Virus record (IMG/VR): IMGVR_UViG_3300049217_000014
Span: 1-25,394 of that record
Source: a virus
Strand: one strand, 5' to 3'
Length of the DNA: 25,394 nt
A program made the position numbers and the translations under genes. A model generated the notes under the pieces. It worked only from the letters and a program-made list of their open reading frames with translations, searched no databases and was not told the DNA's origin. This document shows positions 14,444 to 22,451 of this stretch, one piece after another (within the stretch, counting starts at the first letter, position 1; each line of letters starts with the position of its first letter).

Positions 14444-15550
14444 TTACAGGCCGGAGTTCACGACGATGGCGCAGCCGACGAGCGTCGGGTTGACCACCTG
14501 GAAGCCCCAAACCTGAAGACCGCGCATCAAAGTACCAAAAGTGCTTTCCGACCGAAGCGTTTCCACCTTGGTCATTTGAGATGCGAAAGTGAGGCCGAGG
14601 CTATGACCAAAGTACACTGCGTATTCCGGCGAACCGCTGGCGACGCCGAGGCCCGTGCCGGGCTGCGAGCCTGCGAGTTCCGGATACACGGTGCCCGTAG
14701 CCGCCGCATTGCCCGCGTTGCCGACCGGCAACAGGTTCGACACGTAGATCATGTAGCGGTCGATCATGCCGAGGCGGCCGTTGCGCGCGATGGACACCGC
14801 GTCACCGGTCAAGTACGCCTGCTGGAAGGCTGAACGCTTGATCATCGCAGCGGCCCAAGGCGGCAGAACGATCCAGCGGCCCGTCTCCGGAACGCGCTGT
14901 TCATCCAACACGAGGCCCGTGTCGATGATGAAGTCCAGGATCTTGCGAGCGTACGCCACGCTGGCGCCGGTATTGCCCGAGGCACCCGAGACCGAGCCGA
15001 TGTAGAGCGGAACGCCGGGCGTCGCCGCAGCCGTCAACGTGTTCACGCTGTAGCCGAGGTTGATCGAACCCGAGATGCGGCCGGCGGCCGTTCCCATGTT
15101 CTTCGGATCGACGAGGACGCCGATGCTGGAGATCGCGAGGACCGCCGTGTCGACGTACACCTTCATCTGCTCCGAGGCATTGTCGGCCCAGTTGCTGAGA
15201 AGATCCACGTCCGCCTGAATCTCCATCACGTCGTCGAGGACGGTGTTGAAGTAGGCGCCCTGGTTGATCTGCAACTGAACGAGCGGCGAACTCGGACGCT
15301 GGACGTTCAGAGCCTGGTTGGCGCTGTACGCATTGATCGTGATCGTCGGATGCGTGCGGATGTTGATCGTGTCGCCGAAATTGCGGATCTCACCTTCGTA
15401 GTCGGTGGAGGCAATCGCGCCCAGCACGGTCGCATCGTAGAACTTCTCGACGAACTTGCCCGACCAGATCGTCGGGATAAACACACCCGTGTACGCAGGA
15501 CTCGGGTTGCTGCCCAAATAGGGCGAGCCTGAAATTGGAAAACCGGCCAT
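14444..15550 (-). CDS. Major capsid protein, HK97-fold, 368 aa
   Basis: The main coat protein. Recognisable landmarks are the N-terminal FIPTIWSGKFVEKFYDATVL (24-43); IRNFGDTINIRTHPTITINA (55-74) of the extended loop region; QGAYFNTVLDDVMEIQADVD (97-116); TGRWIVLPPWAAAMIKRSAF (223-242); and RNGRLGMIDRYMIYVSNLLP (256-275). These match the coat proteins of many podoviruses in the P22/N4-type coat group with the HK97 fold. Length is typical. GGGAG ribosome site about eight bases upstream. It follows the scaffold gene and is followed directly by a strong terminator, the usual arrangement for the most abundant virion protein. Confidence 0.92.
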   Translation of the reverse strand: MAGFPISGSPYLGSNPSPAYTGVFIPTIWSGKFVEKFYDATVLGAIASTDYEGEIRNFGDTINIRTHPTITINAYSANQALNVQRPSSPLVQLQINQGAYFNTVLDDVMEIQADVDLLSNWADNASEQMKVYVDTAVLAISSIGVLVDPKNMGTAAGRISGSINLGYSVNTLTAAATPGVPLYIGSVSGASGNTGASVAYARKILDFIIDTGLVLDEQRVPETGRWIVLPPWAAAMIKRSAFQQAYLTGDAVSIARNGRLGMIDRYMIYVSNLLPVGNAGNAAATGTVYPELAGSQPGTGLGVASGSPEYAVYFGHSLGLTFASQMTKVETLRSESTFGTLMRGLQVWGFQVVNPTLVGCAIVVNSGL

Positions 15551-15561
15551 GATAAAACTCC

Positions 15562-15576
15562 CGGAGACGCACTCCG
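15562..15576 (-). promoter_or_regulatory. Small hairpin upstream of the capsid ribosome site
   Basis: A perfect 5-bp inverted repeat (CGGAG / CTCCG) with a 5-base loop lies between the scaffold stop and the capsid start. On the mRNA it sits next to the GGGAG ribosome site of the capsid gene, whose 5' bases overlap the hairpin base. It could tune capsid translation or protect a processed 5' end. It lacks a T-run, so it is not a terminator. Confidence 0.35.
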
Positions 15577-15585
15577 ATTAAAAAT

Positions 15586-16680
15586 TTAGCTGTTTGCGTG
15601 ATGCTCCCGTCGGTCAGGACGGATGCGACCTTCCGCTGTTGCGGCAGCAATCTCGGCCGAGAACGCAGCGTACTGCTCAGGGCTGACTTGCTTCCGTCTG
15701 ACTCGTGAGTAGAAGTCCCTTATCTCGCTTTCGGACAAGAGCCTTTTACCTTGCGCGCCTCCAGGAGCTTCCGCCGCTCCTCCCCGGGGTGTGCCTGGGG
15801 CGATCAGTGTCTCGCGGTTCACCATCGGACCGGAGGCTGATCTGCGGACAGAGTCTTCCTGTACAAACTTCTCGAAGATTCCCACGACCCGAGCCGAATC
15901 GAGGTTTTCGAAAGCCGTCATCAGCGATTGCCGACGACTTGCTCCAGAGAATAAGTCAAGTTGATCCAACCACGCAAGGAAATCTTCATGCTCGTTGATC
16001 TGGCGCCACTGAGGCACCCGCTGATCGAGCGTCGCGAACAGCGATTCGCGGCCGGATTGCATCTGCGCTTTGGCTACGGTGCCCGCAGCTTCCTTGGTTT
16101 TCGCCAGTTCCCGCTCCAATTTGGCTGCGGTCGGCTTGATCATGTTCTGCGCAAGCTTCGCCATGATGTGAAGACTCTCGCCGTAGTCCTCCATTTCCTT
16201 GTCGGTGATGCCCAGCGACCGCAGGTAATCCTCCGGCGACTGCTGCGGCGTCGGGGCGGGCGCGACGGACGACTGCCGCTGCTCCACGAGCTTGCCCATG
16301 GTTTGCTGTTGTGCTGCCAGGACTTCTCGGAGAGTCGAAATCTCCGAGTTGTACTTGCCCTGAAGCGACCGGTACCGAACTTCCCACGGGTCAACTTCCG
16401 CTGCGGCGGCCGGCGGGGGCGGCGGGCTCTGCGGCGGGTCTTGCACGCCGGGCTGCTGGGCCGGGGCGGGCGTCGCGGGCTGCCATCGCTGGGTCTGGCC
16501 GGTCGGATCCGTGCCGGGGCGCTCTTGGCCGGGCATGGTCTGATACTCGGTGCCGGCCGGAATCTCGCCGGGCTTCGCGTTCAGTTCGCCGATCAGCTTG
16601 TTGGCGTCGGCGATCTGCTTGCGGACGGCGGGCGGCAGGTTGTTCTGGGGCGGCAGCGGCTTCGGGGTTGGTTCCGTCAT
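15586..16680 (-). CDS. Putative scaffolding protein, 364 aa
   Basis: The start at 16680 (MTEPTPKPLPPQNN) is chosen because it overlaps the preceding stop as ATGA; the longer frame is a shadow of the neighbour. The N-terminal 100 residues are Pro/Gln-rich and disordered. A coiled-coil-like region follows (VRYRSLQGKYNSEISTLREV, then LAAQQQTMGKLVEQRQ), then helical segments (ERELAKTKEAAGTVAKAQMQ) and a folded-looking stretch (WRQINEHEDFLAWLDQLDLF). The end is charged and basic (RIRPDRREHHANS), as in scaffolds that bind coat protein through a basic C-terminal helix. Location immediately before the major capsid gene is the classical scaffold position. Function is inferred from architecture and position. 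Confidence 0.75.
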   Translation of the reverse strand: MTEPTPKPLPPQNNLPPAVRKQIADANKLIGELNAKPGEIPAGTEYQTMPGQERPGTDPTGQTQRWQPATPAPAQQPGVQDPPQSPPPPPAAAAEVDPWEVRYRSLQGKYNSEISTLREVLAAQQQTMGKLVEQRQSSVAPAPTPQQSPEDYLRSLGITDKEMEDYGESLHIMAKLAQNMIKPTAAKLERELAKTKEAAGTVAKAQMQSGRESLFATLDQRVPQWRQINEHEDFLAWLDQLDLFSGASRRQSLMTAFENLDSARVVGIFEKFVQEDSVRRSASGPMVNRETLIAPGTPRGGAAEAPGGAQGKRLLSESEIRDFYSRVRRKQVSPEQYAAFSAEIAAATAEGRIRPDRREHHANS

Positions 16681-16901
16681 GGTGAATTGTCCTGTGGGGA
16701 GTTGTTGTGGATGGTTTTCAGAAGGTTCAGATACGCACGGCACTCGCCGCGCAGCATCTCGTCCGGGTGGTCAGAGTTCAGCAACGACTCGACTGCGCGG
16801 TTGTAGGTCGTTTCCAACGTACCTACATAATGTCTCCAGTGGCCGTTGTCTTGGAGGCGAAGCAGATGCTCCGCCAGTTCTTTGCGGTTCAGCGTGGTCA
16901 T
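16677..16901 (-). CDS. Hypothetical helical protein, 74 aa
   Basis: Begins MTTLNRKELAEHLLRLQDNG and continues through HWRHYVGTLETTYNRAVESL, an almost entirely helical, charged small protein. No cysteine, no membrane segment. ATGA overlaps on both sides lock the start and the end. Small helical proteins are common just before scaffold genes in podoviruses, but I cannot name a function. Confidence 0.65.
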   Translation of the reverse strand: MTTLNRKELAEHLLRLQDNGHWRHYVGTLETTYNRAVESLLNSDHPDEMLRGECRAYLNLLKTIHNNSPQDNSP

Positions 16902-17125
16902 AGGCGGAAGGCTGGTTTCCCCAAGGCTGCCGACACGAGGTCCACATCTTCCGCGTCACGGCCCACTTTCGTGTAGTCGCGCGTGTAGATGCGGCTGGTC
17001 GGCGCCTTGTTGATGTCGGCGACATCGCCGCGCGTGAAGCGGAGCGGCGCGCACTTGATGCACTTGCACCCTGGCGAGCATTTCAGCTTCGTGCGGCCAT
17101 CTTCGCCCTTGGAAAATTCACCCAT
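16898..17125 (-). CDS. Hypothetical small protein with a four-cysteine cluster, 75 aa
   Basis: Residues 16-25 read CSPGCKCIKC, four cysteines in ten residues (C16, C20, C22, C25), followed by basic residues; a metal-binding knuckle is plausible. The remainder (RGDVADINKAPTSRIYTRDY, then VSAALGKPAFRL) is soluble. Not recognised as a named family. It overlaps the next gene as ATGA (16898-16901), within the portal-to-scaffold run of small genes. Confidence 0.65.
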   Translation of the reverse strand: MGEFSKGEDGRTKLKCSPGCKCIKCAPLRFTRGDVADINKAPTSRIYTRDYTKVGRDAEDVDLVSAALGKPAFRL

Positions 17126-17126
17126 G

Positions 17127-17462
17127 TTACTTCTCGTACGACTTCTTGAGCGGGTACGGGGGCGTGGTCACGACCGGATTCTCGGAGACCGCCGTCGGCT
17201 TGCGGCTGTGCGGGTTGAACCCCTTCTCCGCGTGCTGGCCCATGCTCTTGCCAACGCCGTACTCGGACGGGTGCATGTCGGGGACCAGGGAGTTGTCGCC
17301 GGACGTATAAACCGGTCCGGTCGCATTAGACATGACGGTCTTGGTCGACTTGGTCTTGCCATGTTCCTTGCCCTTGTTCGGAAACTTGGCGGGGCTGTTC
17401 GTGTCGAGGGTCGGACCCGGGACGTACGTCACCGGCTTCTTGGGATGAATCTTGCCGCTCAT
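17127..17462 (-). CDS. Hypothetical basic, disordered protein, 111 aa
   Basis: Not recognised. The product is rich in Lys, Pro, Gly, Ser and Thr (SGKIHPKKPVTYVPGPTLDT at the N-terminus, NPVVTTPPYPLKKSYEK at the end) with almost no hydrophobic core, so probably disordered. It is basic overall. It sits between portal and scaffold genes where many podoviruses carry small head-assembly or minor virion proteins. One base separates its TAA from the next ATG. Confidence 0.65.
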   Translation of the reverse strand: MSGKIHPKKPVTYVPGPTLDTNSPAKFPNKGKEHGKTKSTKTVMSNATGPVYTSGDNSLVPDMHPSEYGVGKSMGQHAEKGFNPHSRKPTAVSENPVVTTPPYPLKKSYEK

Positions 17463-17512
17463 ATCTCGTACTCACCAGGGTGTGGATTGAACATATCGTT
17501 GATATTACCCAT
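17459..17512 (-). CDS. Possible 17-residue microprotein
   Basis: In the 42-base gap between the nuclease and the next gene an ATG at 17512, overlapping the nuclease stop region, opens a frame reading MGNINDMFNPHPGEYEI. It stops with TGA at 17459-17461 in an ATGA overlap with the next gene. That junction style is used throughout this operon, which favours translation, but no clear ribosome site precedes the ATG and the frame is short enough to be chance. No function suggested. Confidence 0.35.
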   Translation of the reverse strand: MGNINDMFNPHPGEYEI

Positions 17513-17816
17513 GCGATTCTAGGTACGCAAGGGCGTTTCGGACGCCTGCGGCATTGTCACCAAGCTTTCCTATCCCGGTGTTGCAATTCGAACATAGCCA
17601 CCCCCGAAACCTGCCGGTGGCGTGATCGTGGTCAAGATGCAATCTTGCCCCTCGACCGTTCGGAGGCCCTCCGCAGCACTCACACGTTGCAGGACACTCG
17701 CGAGTTGGGACGGGGTATCCAAGCCAGTCGCGCATATACGCCTGCAACCTTTCCTTGTTGCGGATTCCCCAAGCGCGCCTGTAAGCCTTTGCTTCTTCGT
17801 AGCATTTTCGAGGCAT
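17505..17816 (-). CDS. Endonuclease VII-family (HNH) nuclease, 103 aa
   Basis: The sequence has the full zinc/HNH layout of the recombination endonuclease VII family: a CxxC pair (TCECCGG), then LHLDHDHATGRFRGWLCSNC with the catalytic D-H-D-H and second CxxC, then NTGIGKLGDN. The N-terminal part (YEEAKAYRRAWGIRNKERLQ) is a basic helix typical of these small nucleases. Family members cleave branched DNA or act as free-standing homing nucleases. The ATG at 17816 overlaps the portal stop (TGATG); a TTG one codon earlier is also possible. Location inside the packaging/head operon suggests either resolution of branched DNA for packaging or an inserted selfish gene. Confidence 0.88.
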   Translation of the reverse strand: MPRKCYEEAKAYRRAWGIRNKERLQAYMRDWLGYPVPTRECPATCECCGGPPNGRGARLHLDHDHATGRFRGWLCSNCNTGIGKLGDNAAGVRNALAYLESHG

Positions 17817-20158
17817 CAACCATGCCCCACGTTGCTCGATACGGTATTAAGCGGCGTCACTTGAGGCGCGGGAGTTAACCCCTGCACTCCACCAGCGCCC
17901 GGCGCGGCGGCACTGTTTGGATGCGGCGTGTTGTCGCCCGTAGGGTTCGGTCCGCCGCCGGCGCCGGGCGGCAGTCCCGCAAGCGGGTTCAGTGCTGCAT
18001 TTGGTATCTGGCCCGCCAGGTTCACGTTCACGTGCGGGGGCGGAGGCGCGGGGGGCGCGGGCGGAGGCGGCGGCGTGTAGATGCCGGGCGGAGGCGCACC
18101 GGGCATGTCGCCGGGTTGCTTGATCTTGATCTCCATGCCGGTGTTGTCCGCAACCTTTTGAAGTATTCGCGCAAGCATGTCCGGCCCAATAAGCGTGGCG
18201 TAATTTGGATTGTTGATGATCTGGAGAAATTCCATCTGGCGAGTGAGATCCTGCTCCTGCTTCGCAGCCTGGCGGACGCCGTCGACCACAATGGTCTCGT
18301 CGCCACGGAGCATACCGGTGCTGTCAGTAAGCATGATGAAGTCGTACAGCATTTGAAGCAGCGGTTCGAAGATGTCGTTGTCGATGTTGTCGGCAACGTT
18401 CTGGAGTGTCTTGTTCGCGTTGTTGATCAGCATCGACAAGCCCGACGCCGTGCGGCCGGCTCCGGAGTTCGCGCCGCCGCCGGTCAGGTACCGGGGTATA
18501 GTCGAAACGTCGTCGAGCATCACGCTGAACTTGTCGATGATCGCCATGAGTTCTTGCGCGTTCGAATTTGGCTGGAAAAAAGACACCGGAGTACGGTTTG
18601 GGTTCGCCGGATCGCCGGTGTACTTCCAGATTTTCCACGGGCTGAGCGATGCGTCCTGCGTCGGGCTGATCAACTCCTCGTCGATCACAGCTTGCGGACC
18701 AGACGAGATGCTGATGTTGTTGACGAGCGCACGCAAGGTCGCGTTGATCACATCCGTTAGGTCGTTCGCGAGCGCTGGAATGCCGTTGCCATACAGCGTG
18801 CCAGGCATCTTGTCGAAGCTCGTCACGTAGTACGGCACACGGAGGCGCGGCGACGGGTTCATCATCACCTTGAAGATACGCTTGTCCACCATCCAGGCCG
18901 TAATGAAATACGGCTTGTAGGGATCGTTCACGCCCGGCACGTTGTACTCCATGAGGTACCGTCCGAGAACGTGGCCGTGGAACTCGATGGCGTTAATGAA
19001 GTTGTCATCAAGCACGTTGTTACGGCCTTCCATCTGCGCGCGTTCATAGTCGAAGATCTGGATCCACTCTTTGAACCCGCGACCCTCGTATGCCTGGATG
19101 ATCGCGCGGATGTCTTCCTCGCGGTAGCCGGGCAAGCCGATCAGGTTGTACAGGTCCATGACGGACATGCGCTGCCGCTCGAACACTTCGGTGTTCTCGA
19201 TCTGCGTCGCGCCGGGCGAGAACCAAACGTCCCACGGAGATACGCGGTACCAGAAGAATCGGGCCTCCTCGTGCGCGTGCATTTTCTTTTTCTTGTCCCA
19301 CTTGAGCGCCGTCGTGCGGCGGGTCACGGGGCCTTTGATCACCGCGTATTTGTAGACCGGCAGGTCGCACAGGAAGTCCGACAGCGCGTGGTAAAACTCC
19401 CCTTTTTCAAGGATCTCGTCGACCTTTCGCTGCGCGTCTTTGACTTCTTCTTCAGCTTTTTGGCGCTCCGCGAGTTTGACCGCTTCGTAGAGATTCTCCA
19501 GGCGCTCGCGAATTTGTTCCTGAGGAACACGCTGGCCCTGCTCGTTCGCCGACAGCACTTCCTGATGCACCAGCGTGGCTATGTGCGTGTCGATCCCGTC
19601 GGGAATCTCCGGATCCGCGCTGGGCGTGAGCGTCCATGGGCGGTCCGAGTTCATGTAGACGTTGCGCAGAAGGGCCGTGGCACCACGGCATTTCATGGAC
19701 ATGAGCCGCGAATACACCGCGCTGCCCCCGAAGCTCTCGATCTCTTGAAGCTTCCCGGGGTCATACTGGCCGTTGTAGCTCCGCATGTCCCGAATCAACT
19801 CGTCGTCCACTGAGATGACTCGGCGGTGCCGGACGGCCTTCTCGAAGCGCTGGCGGATATAGTTCGCCAGGTCGGTGGCGATCTCCGGAGAGACCTTGGA
19901 CAAGTCGATGGAACGCTTCTCGGCGGCGTCGAGTTCGTCGTTGCCGATGACCCGGAGCAGGCCACGCCCCTGGTGCTTCATTGGCTCCAGGGTTTTGTCA
20001 GGTTTCTTGGAGTTCTTGGCGCCGGCACCATCGTACACGCCGGGGATGGGCGACGCGGCGCGGGCGGAGGTACCCAGATTGGCATTGGCGTAGGGCTGCG
20101 GGGGATCCCCGCCCACCCCAACCCCGGGTGTACTCATGCCAGCAGGTATCGCGCCCAT
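17816..20158 (-). CDS. Portal protein, P22-size podovirus type, 780 aa
   Basis: Twelve copies of the portal should form the ring at the capsid vertex through which DNA enters and leaves. Landmarks: an N-terminal Gly/Pro arm (1-60); wing/stem region with SFGGSAVYSRLMSMKCRGAT (142-161); a long charged helix (213-253); YRVSPWDVWFSP (304-315); MPGTLYGNGIPALANDLTDV (451-470); and the podophage portal signature GAGRTASGLSMLINNANK (566-583). A crown/barrel-type helix follows, then an extreme Pro-rich tail (684-710) and a disordered Gly/Pro C-terminus. Length is close to P22 gp1 (725 aa). Strong GAGGAAA ribosome site at the ATG. The stop overlaps the next ATG as TGATG. Confidence 0.9.
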   Translation of the reverse strand: MGAIPAGMSTPGVGVGGDPPQPYANANLGTSARAASPIPGVYDGAGAKNSKKPDKTLEPMKHQGRGLLRVIGNDELDAAEKRSIDLSKVSPEIATDLANYIRQRFEKAVRHRRVISVDDELIRDMRSYNGQYDPGKLQEIESFGGSAVYSRLMSMKCRGATALLRNVYMNSDRPWTLTPSADPEIPDGIDTHIATLVHQEVLSANEQGQRVPQEQIRERLENLYEAVKLAERQKAEEEVKDAQRKVDEILEKGEFYHALSDFLCDLPVYKYAVIKGPVTRRTTALKWDKKKKMHAHEEARFFWYRVSPWDVWFSPGATQIENTEVFERQRMSVMDLYNLIGLPGYREEDIRAIIQAYEGRGFKEWIQIFDYERAQMEGRNNVLDDNFINAIEFHGHVLGRYLMEYNVPGVNDPYKPYFITAWMVDKRIFKVMMNPSPRLRVPYYVTSFDKMPGTLYGNGIPALANDLTDVINATLRALVNNISISSGPQAVIDEELISPTQDASLSPWKIWKYTGDPANPNRTPVSFFQPNSNAQELMAIIDKFSVMLDDVSTIPRYLTGGGANSGAGRTASGLSMLINNANKTLQNVADNIDNDIFEPLLQMLYDFIMLTDSTGMLRGDETIVVDGVRQAAKQEQDLTRQMEFLQIINNPNYATLIGPDMLARILQKVADNTGMEIKIKQPGDMPGAPPPGIYTPPPPPAPPAPPPPHVNVNLAGQIPNAALNPLAGLPPGAGGGPNPTGDNTPHPNSAAAPGAGGVQGLTPAPQVTPLNTVSSNVGHG

Positions 20159-20217
20159 GGGGTTTCCTCAATAAGTTCATGGCAGCATACGCTACCGGCC
20201 ATTATGTCATCAAGGCA
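20159..20217 (-). promoter_or_regulatory. Terminase-portal gap with strong ribosome site and possible promoter
   Basis: This 59-base gap is one of the few real gaps in the operon. Next to the portal start it holds GAGGAAA, a strong ribosome site. Further upstream on the minus strand TTGATG and TATGCT (each about 4/6 to consensus) are 18 bases apart, a weak promoter candidate. No hairpin terminator is visible. Confidence 0.3.
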
Positions 20218-21627
20218 TTAAGTCCAGCCGGCGCTGGATCTCGGCCGCCGGGGCGTATGATCGTGCCGGACCTTCACAAGTCTTGCCATGACCGTGCCGC
20301 TATGCCCCAGCACCGCGTACTGCACGGCGTCGGCTATATCCGACCACGGATGGCCCTTGTCAGGAACCGGCTGCAAGATCCCGCTGCCTTTGTGTCGGGC
20401 GTAGCGGTACCGGGATCTCAGCGCCGTGATCAGCGTATGGCAATGCGGGCTGATCAGGAGCGCCGCGCCGCCGTCGCGTTGTTGCAATAACCACTTCTCG
20501 ACGGCCCGTAGGCGCGGCTCAATGCTGTTGGTCTGCGCGGGCTGCGCCGAGAGCCCCAATCGTTTCAGCGCGGCGAAGACGCTCTCCTCGCCGATCTGTG
20601 AGCGGGCTACGCCGCTCGGGTCTCCGCACACCCCAGCGGGCAGGCGGGCATACTTTGGGCCCGCCAGGAGCGGCCGGAGCTTTGAGACCACGAACTGCTC
20701 GACGCCCATGCCGGCTTCCACGATCTCGTCCAGCACGCACAGCCGCCCGCGCGGGTCCATCTGGGTGATCACGGCGGCGGGGTTGCGCCCGAAATCCATG
20801 CCGATGATCAACATGGTCCCGGGGATCGGGGTCAACTCGTTCTTGGCAATATGGAAGTCCGACCGGAAGCTCGCCCGAAACACGGCTTCTCCTGACAGAC
20901 TTGGGGTGATGCGGTTGTCGATATATTGTTCAACCCACTCAGGCGAGTTCGACTCGATCAGGTCTTCGTAGTACCCCGGGACCAGATTCTCCTTGTTCTC
21001 GGCGATTGCTTCGCGGGCTCCGGGTTGGACCCAGTACCCCCACGTCGCGGGCAGGGGTTTACCCATCAAATCTTTTTCTTCCAATATTGCGTTCCACGGT
21101 GAATCCTCGCTGAACGAGTTTGTCTCGCCAATAACGCCATACCATGTTGGCCCACCGTTCATCATGGACGGGTAGCGTCCACAACGCGACAAGACATCGA
21201 GCAAGATCTGCGGCGGCAATTCCCGCAACTCGGAGAGCCAGCCAGCGGTTAAGTCCAACGAGAGCAAGCGCTGGACGTTTTCCGGTGTATCGAGCGGGAG
21301 CATTATCCATTCAGACTCCACGTCGCCGAACTTGATGTCGAACGTATGGTCCTGCGCTCTGTACACGGCGACGCCGCGCAGCAGTTCATTTATAGTCTTC
21401 ATGGAGGTCGTCTTCAACTGCGGCATCGTGTTGCGAACAATCACGAAGCGCGTGCGGCGAATGCCGTCTTTCGGATCGGGAGCCTGCTCCAGCGCACGCC
21501 GGAGCAGTTCCATCACCATCGCACTCGACTTACCCGACCCCACCGGCCCCCGCACAATTCGGATGCGCTGATTCGAGCGCATGAACTCTGCAAGGGTCGG
21601 TGGTGCCGTGTAATTCAGATCACTCAT
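20218..21627 (-). CDS. terL: Terminase large subunit, 469 aa
   Basis: This is the packaging motor ATPase and the nuclease that cuts the DNA concatemer. Walker A is GPVGSGKSS at residues 27-35. The Walker B region is LLSLDLTAGWLSELREL (121-137), with catalytic Glu133 but Ser in place of the usual preceding Asp. The C-terminal RNase H-like nuclease has acidic residues in IIGMDFGRNP (Asp278), CGDPSG (Asp336) and HPWSDIADAVQY (Asp430, Asp433). Length is normal for the family. An AGGA ribosome site precedes the ATG. Located between putative small terminase genes and the portal, the standard packaging order. A basic, Ser/Pro tail (RHDHTPRRPRSSAGWT) ends the chain. Confidence 0.95.
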   Translation of the reverse strand: MSDLNYTAPPTLAEFMRSNQRIRIVRGPVGSGKSSAMVMELLRRALEQAPDPKDGIRRTRFVIVRNTMPQLKTTSMKTINELLRGVAVYRAQDHTFDIKFGDVESEWIMLPLDTPENVQRLLSLDLTAGWLSELRELPPQILLDVLSRCGRYPSMMNGGPTWYGVIGETNSFSEDSPWNAILEEKDLMGKPLPATWGYWVQPGAREAIAENKENLVPGYYEDLIESNSPEWVEQYIDNRITPSLSGEAVFRASFRSDFHIAKNELTPIPGTMLIIGMDFGRNPAAVITQMDPRGRLCVLDEIVEAGMGVEQFVVSKLRPLLAGPKYARLPAGVCGDPSGVARSQIGEESVFAALKRLGLSAQPAQTNSIEPRLRAVEKWLLQQRDGGAALLISPHCHTLITALRSRYRYARHKGSGILQPVPDKGHPWSDIADAVQYAVLGHSGTVMARLVKVRHDHTPRRPRSSAGWT

Positions 21628-21642
21628 GTCATCCTGAAGTGC

Positions 21643-22113
21643 TTACGAAGGAGCAGTTCCGTCGACCGGCGCACTCGCAGCGACCGGAGTTCCGGCGTCA
21701 CTCGTTTCCGCAGGGACGGCGGGAGCTTCCGAAGGTGCGGCGTCAGTTGCCGGCGCAGATTCGCTGTCTCCACCGGCGACAGAAAGAGGGCTTTCGTTTG
21801 CCTCCCCCGCCAGGATTTTGTTGGTCTCGTCGACGATCTCGTCGTGCGACAGCACTACCTGCATCGCCGCGATCAACGCATTGATCTCCGTGGCGGTGCC
21901 TTCCAACTGCTCGATCTGGAGCTTCGCGCCGATGGCGTGACCGATCAACTGGACGTTGCTGCCGTAGTGCGCGATCAGCAAGTTGATCGCTTCTTCGACG
22001 ATGGCCGGCGGACTGCCATAGGCTTTCGTGGAGGCCACGATCTGCTGGGCAACGGCGTCCCGGTTGTTCTGGATGTTCGTCAGGATCTTGTTGAGAGTAT
22101 CGAGTGTGGTCAT
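21643..22113 (-). CDS. Hypothetical protein, 156 aa
   Basis: Not recognised. AGGAAG precedes the ATG by five bases. Residues 1-105 are predicted helical, beginning MTTLDTLNKILTNIQNNRDA and continuing through IVEEAINLLIAHYGSNVQLI and EINALIAAMQVVLSHDEIVD. Residues 106-156 form an Ala/Pro/Ser-rich disordered tail (APSEAPAVPAETSDAGTPVA). The gene sits directly upstream of the large terminase with a 15-base gap. It could be a terminase-associated factor or a head protein; nothing in the sequence decides this. Confidence 0.65.
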   Translation of the reverse strand: MTTLDTLNKILTNIQNNRDAVAQQIVASTKAYGSPPAIVEEAINLLIAHYGSNVQLIGHAIGAKLQIEQLEGTATEINALIAAMQVVLSHDEIVDETNKILAGEANESPLSVAGGDSESAPATDAAPSEAPAVPAETSDAGTPVAASAPVDGTAPS

Positions 22114-22121
22114 GAGACTTC

Positions 22122-22451
22122 CTATGATTGATTGATTTCCGCTTCGAGGTCAGCACGCTTTTCTGCGCGGCGGATGTCGCGCAATGCGTCAAGGCGAGAC
22201 AGGGTATCAGCAAGCACGCGTTCGCGCGCCTCGGATTCTGCGAGCAATTCTTTGATCCGGTCGTGTTGCTTCTTGGCAATTTGGCGCAACGACTCCAGGC
22301 GCGTCCCGAACTCGCCCCATGATTCTTCGGACATCATGATTATCCGATGATCAAAAGGCGTGTCCATGACATACACCTTGCCCTTGATGGCAGGGCCGTT
22401 GGGCCACTCGGGCTGGATCTCAACCGGTGGTGAGGCTGGCTTGTTGTCCAC
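22122..22451 (-). CDS. Hypothetical coiled-coil protein, 109 aa, GTG start
   Basis: The GTG at 22451 is preceded by GGAG at suitable spacing inside the end of the small terminase gene, which it overlaps by 32 bases. The N-terminal half contains a Pro-rich arm and a short strand pattern (GKVYVMDTPFDHRIIMMSEE). From about residue 48 to the end it is a charged heptad-like helix (LRQIAKKQHDRIKELLAESE and onward), likely a coiled coil. Not recognised. Its place between the two terminase genes suggests a packaging accessory role, but that is inference. Confidence 0.65.
   Translation of the reverse strand: MDNKPASPPVEIQPEWPNGPAIKGKVYVMDTPFDHRIIMMSEESWGEFGTRLESLRQIAKKQHDRIKELLAESEARERVLADTLSRLDALRDIRRAEKRADLEAEINQS

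Noticed and set aside
15961-16806. Plus-strand open frame of 281 codons opposite the scaffold gene
   Set aside because: Arg/Leu-rich shadow with no ribosome site or partner genes; the minus-strand scaffold has correct overlaps on both sides.
18971-19813. Plus-strand open frame of 280 codons opposite the portal gene
   Set aside because: Shadow of the portal coding bias; the portal protein beneath is unambiguous.
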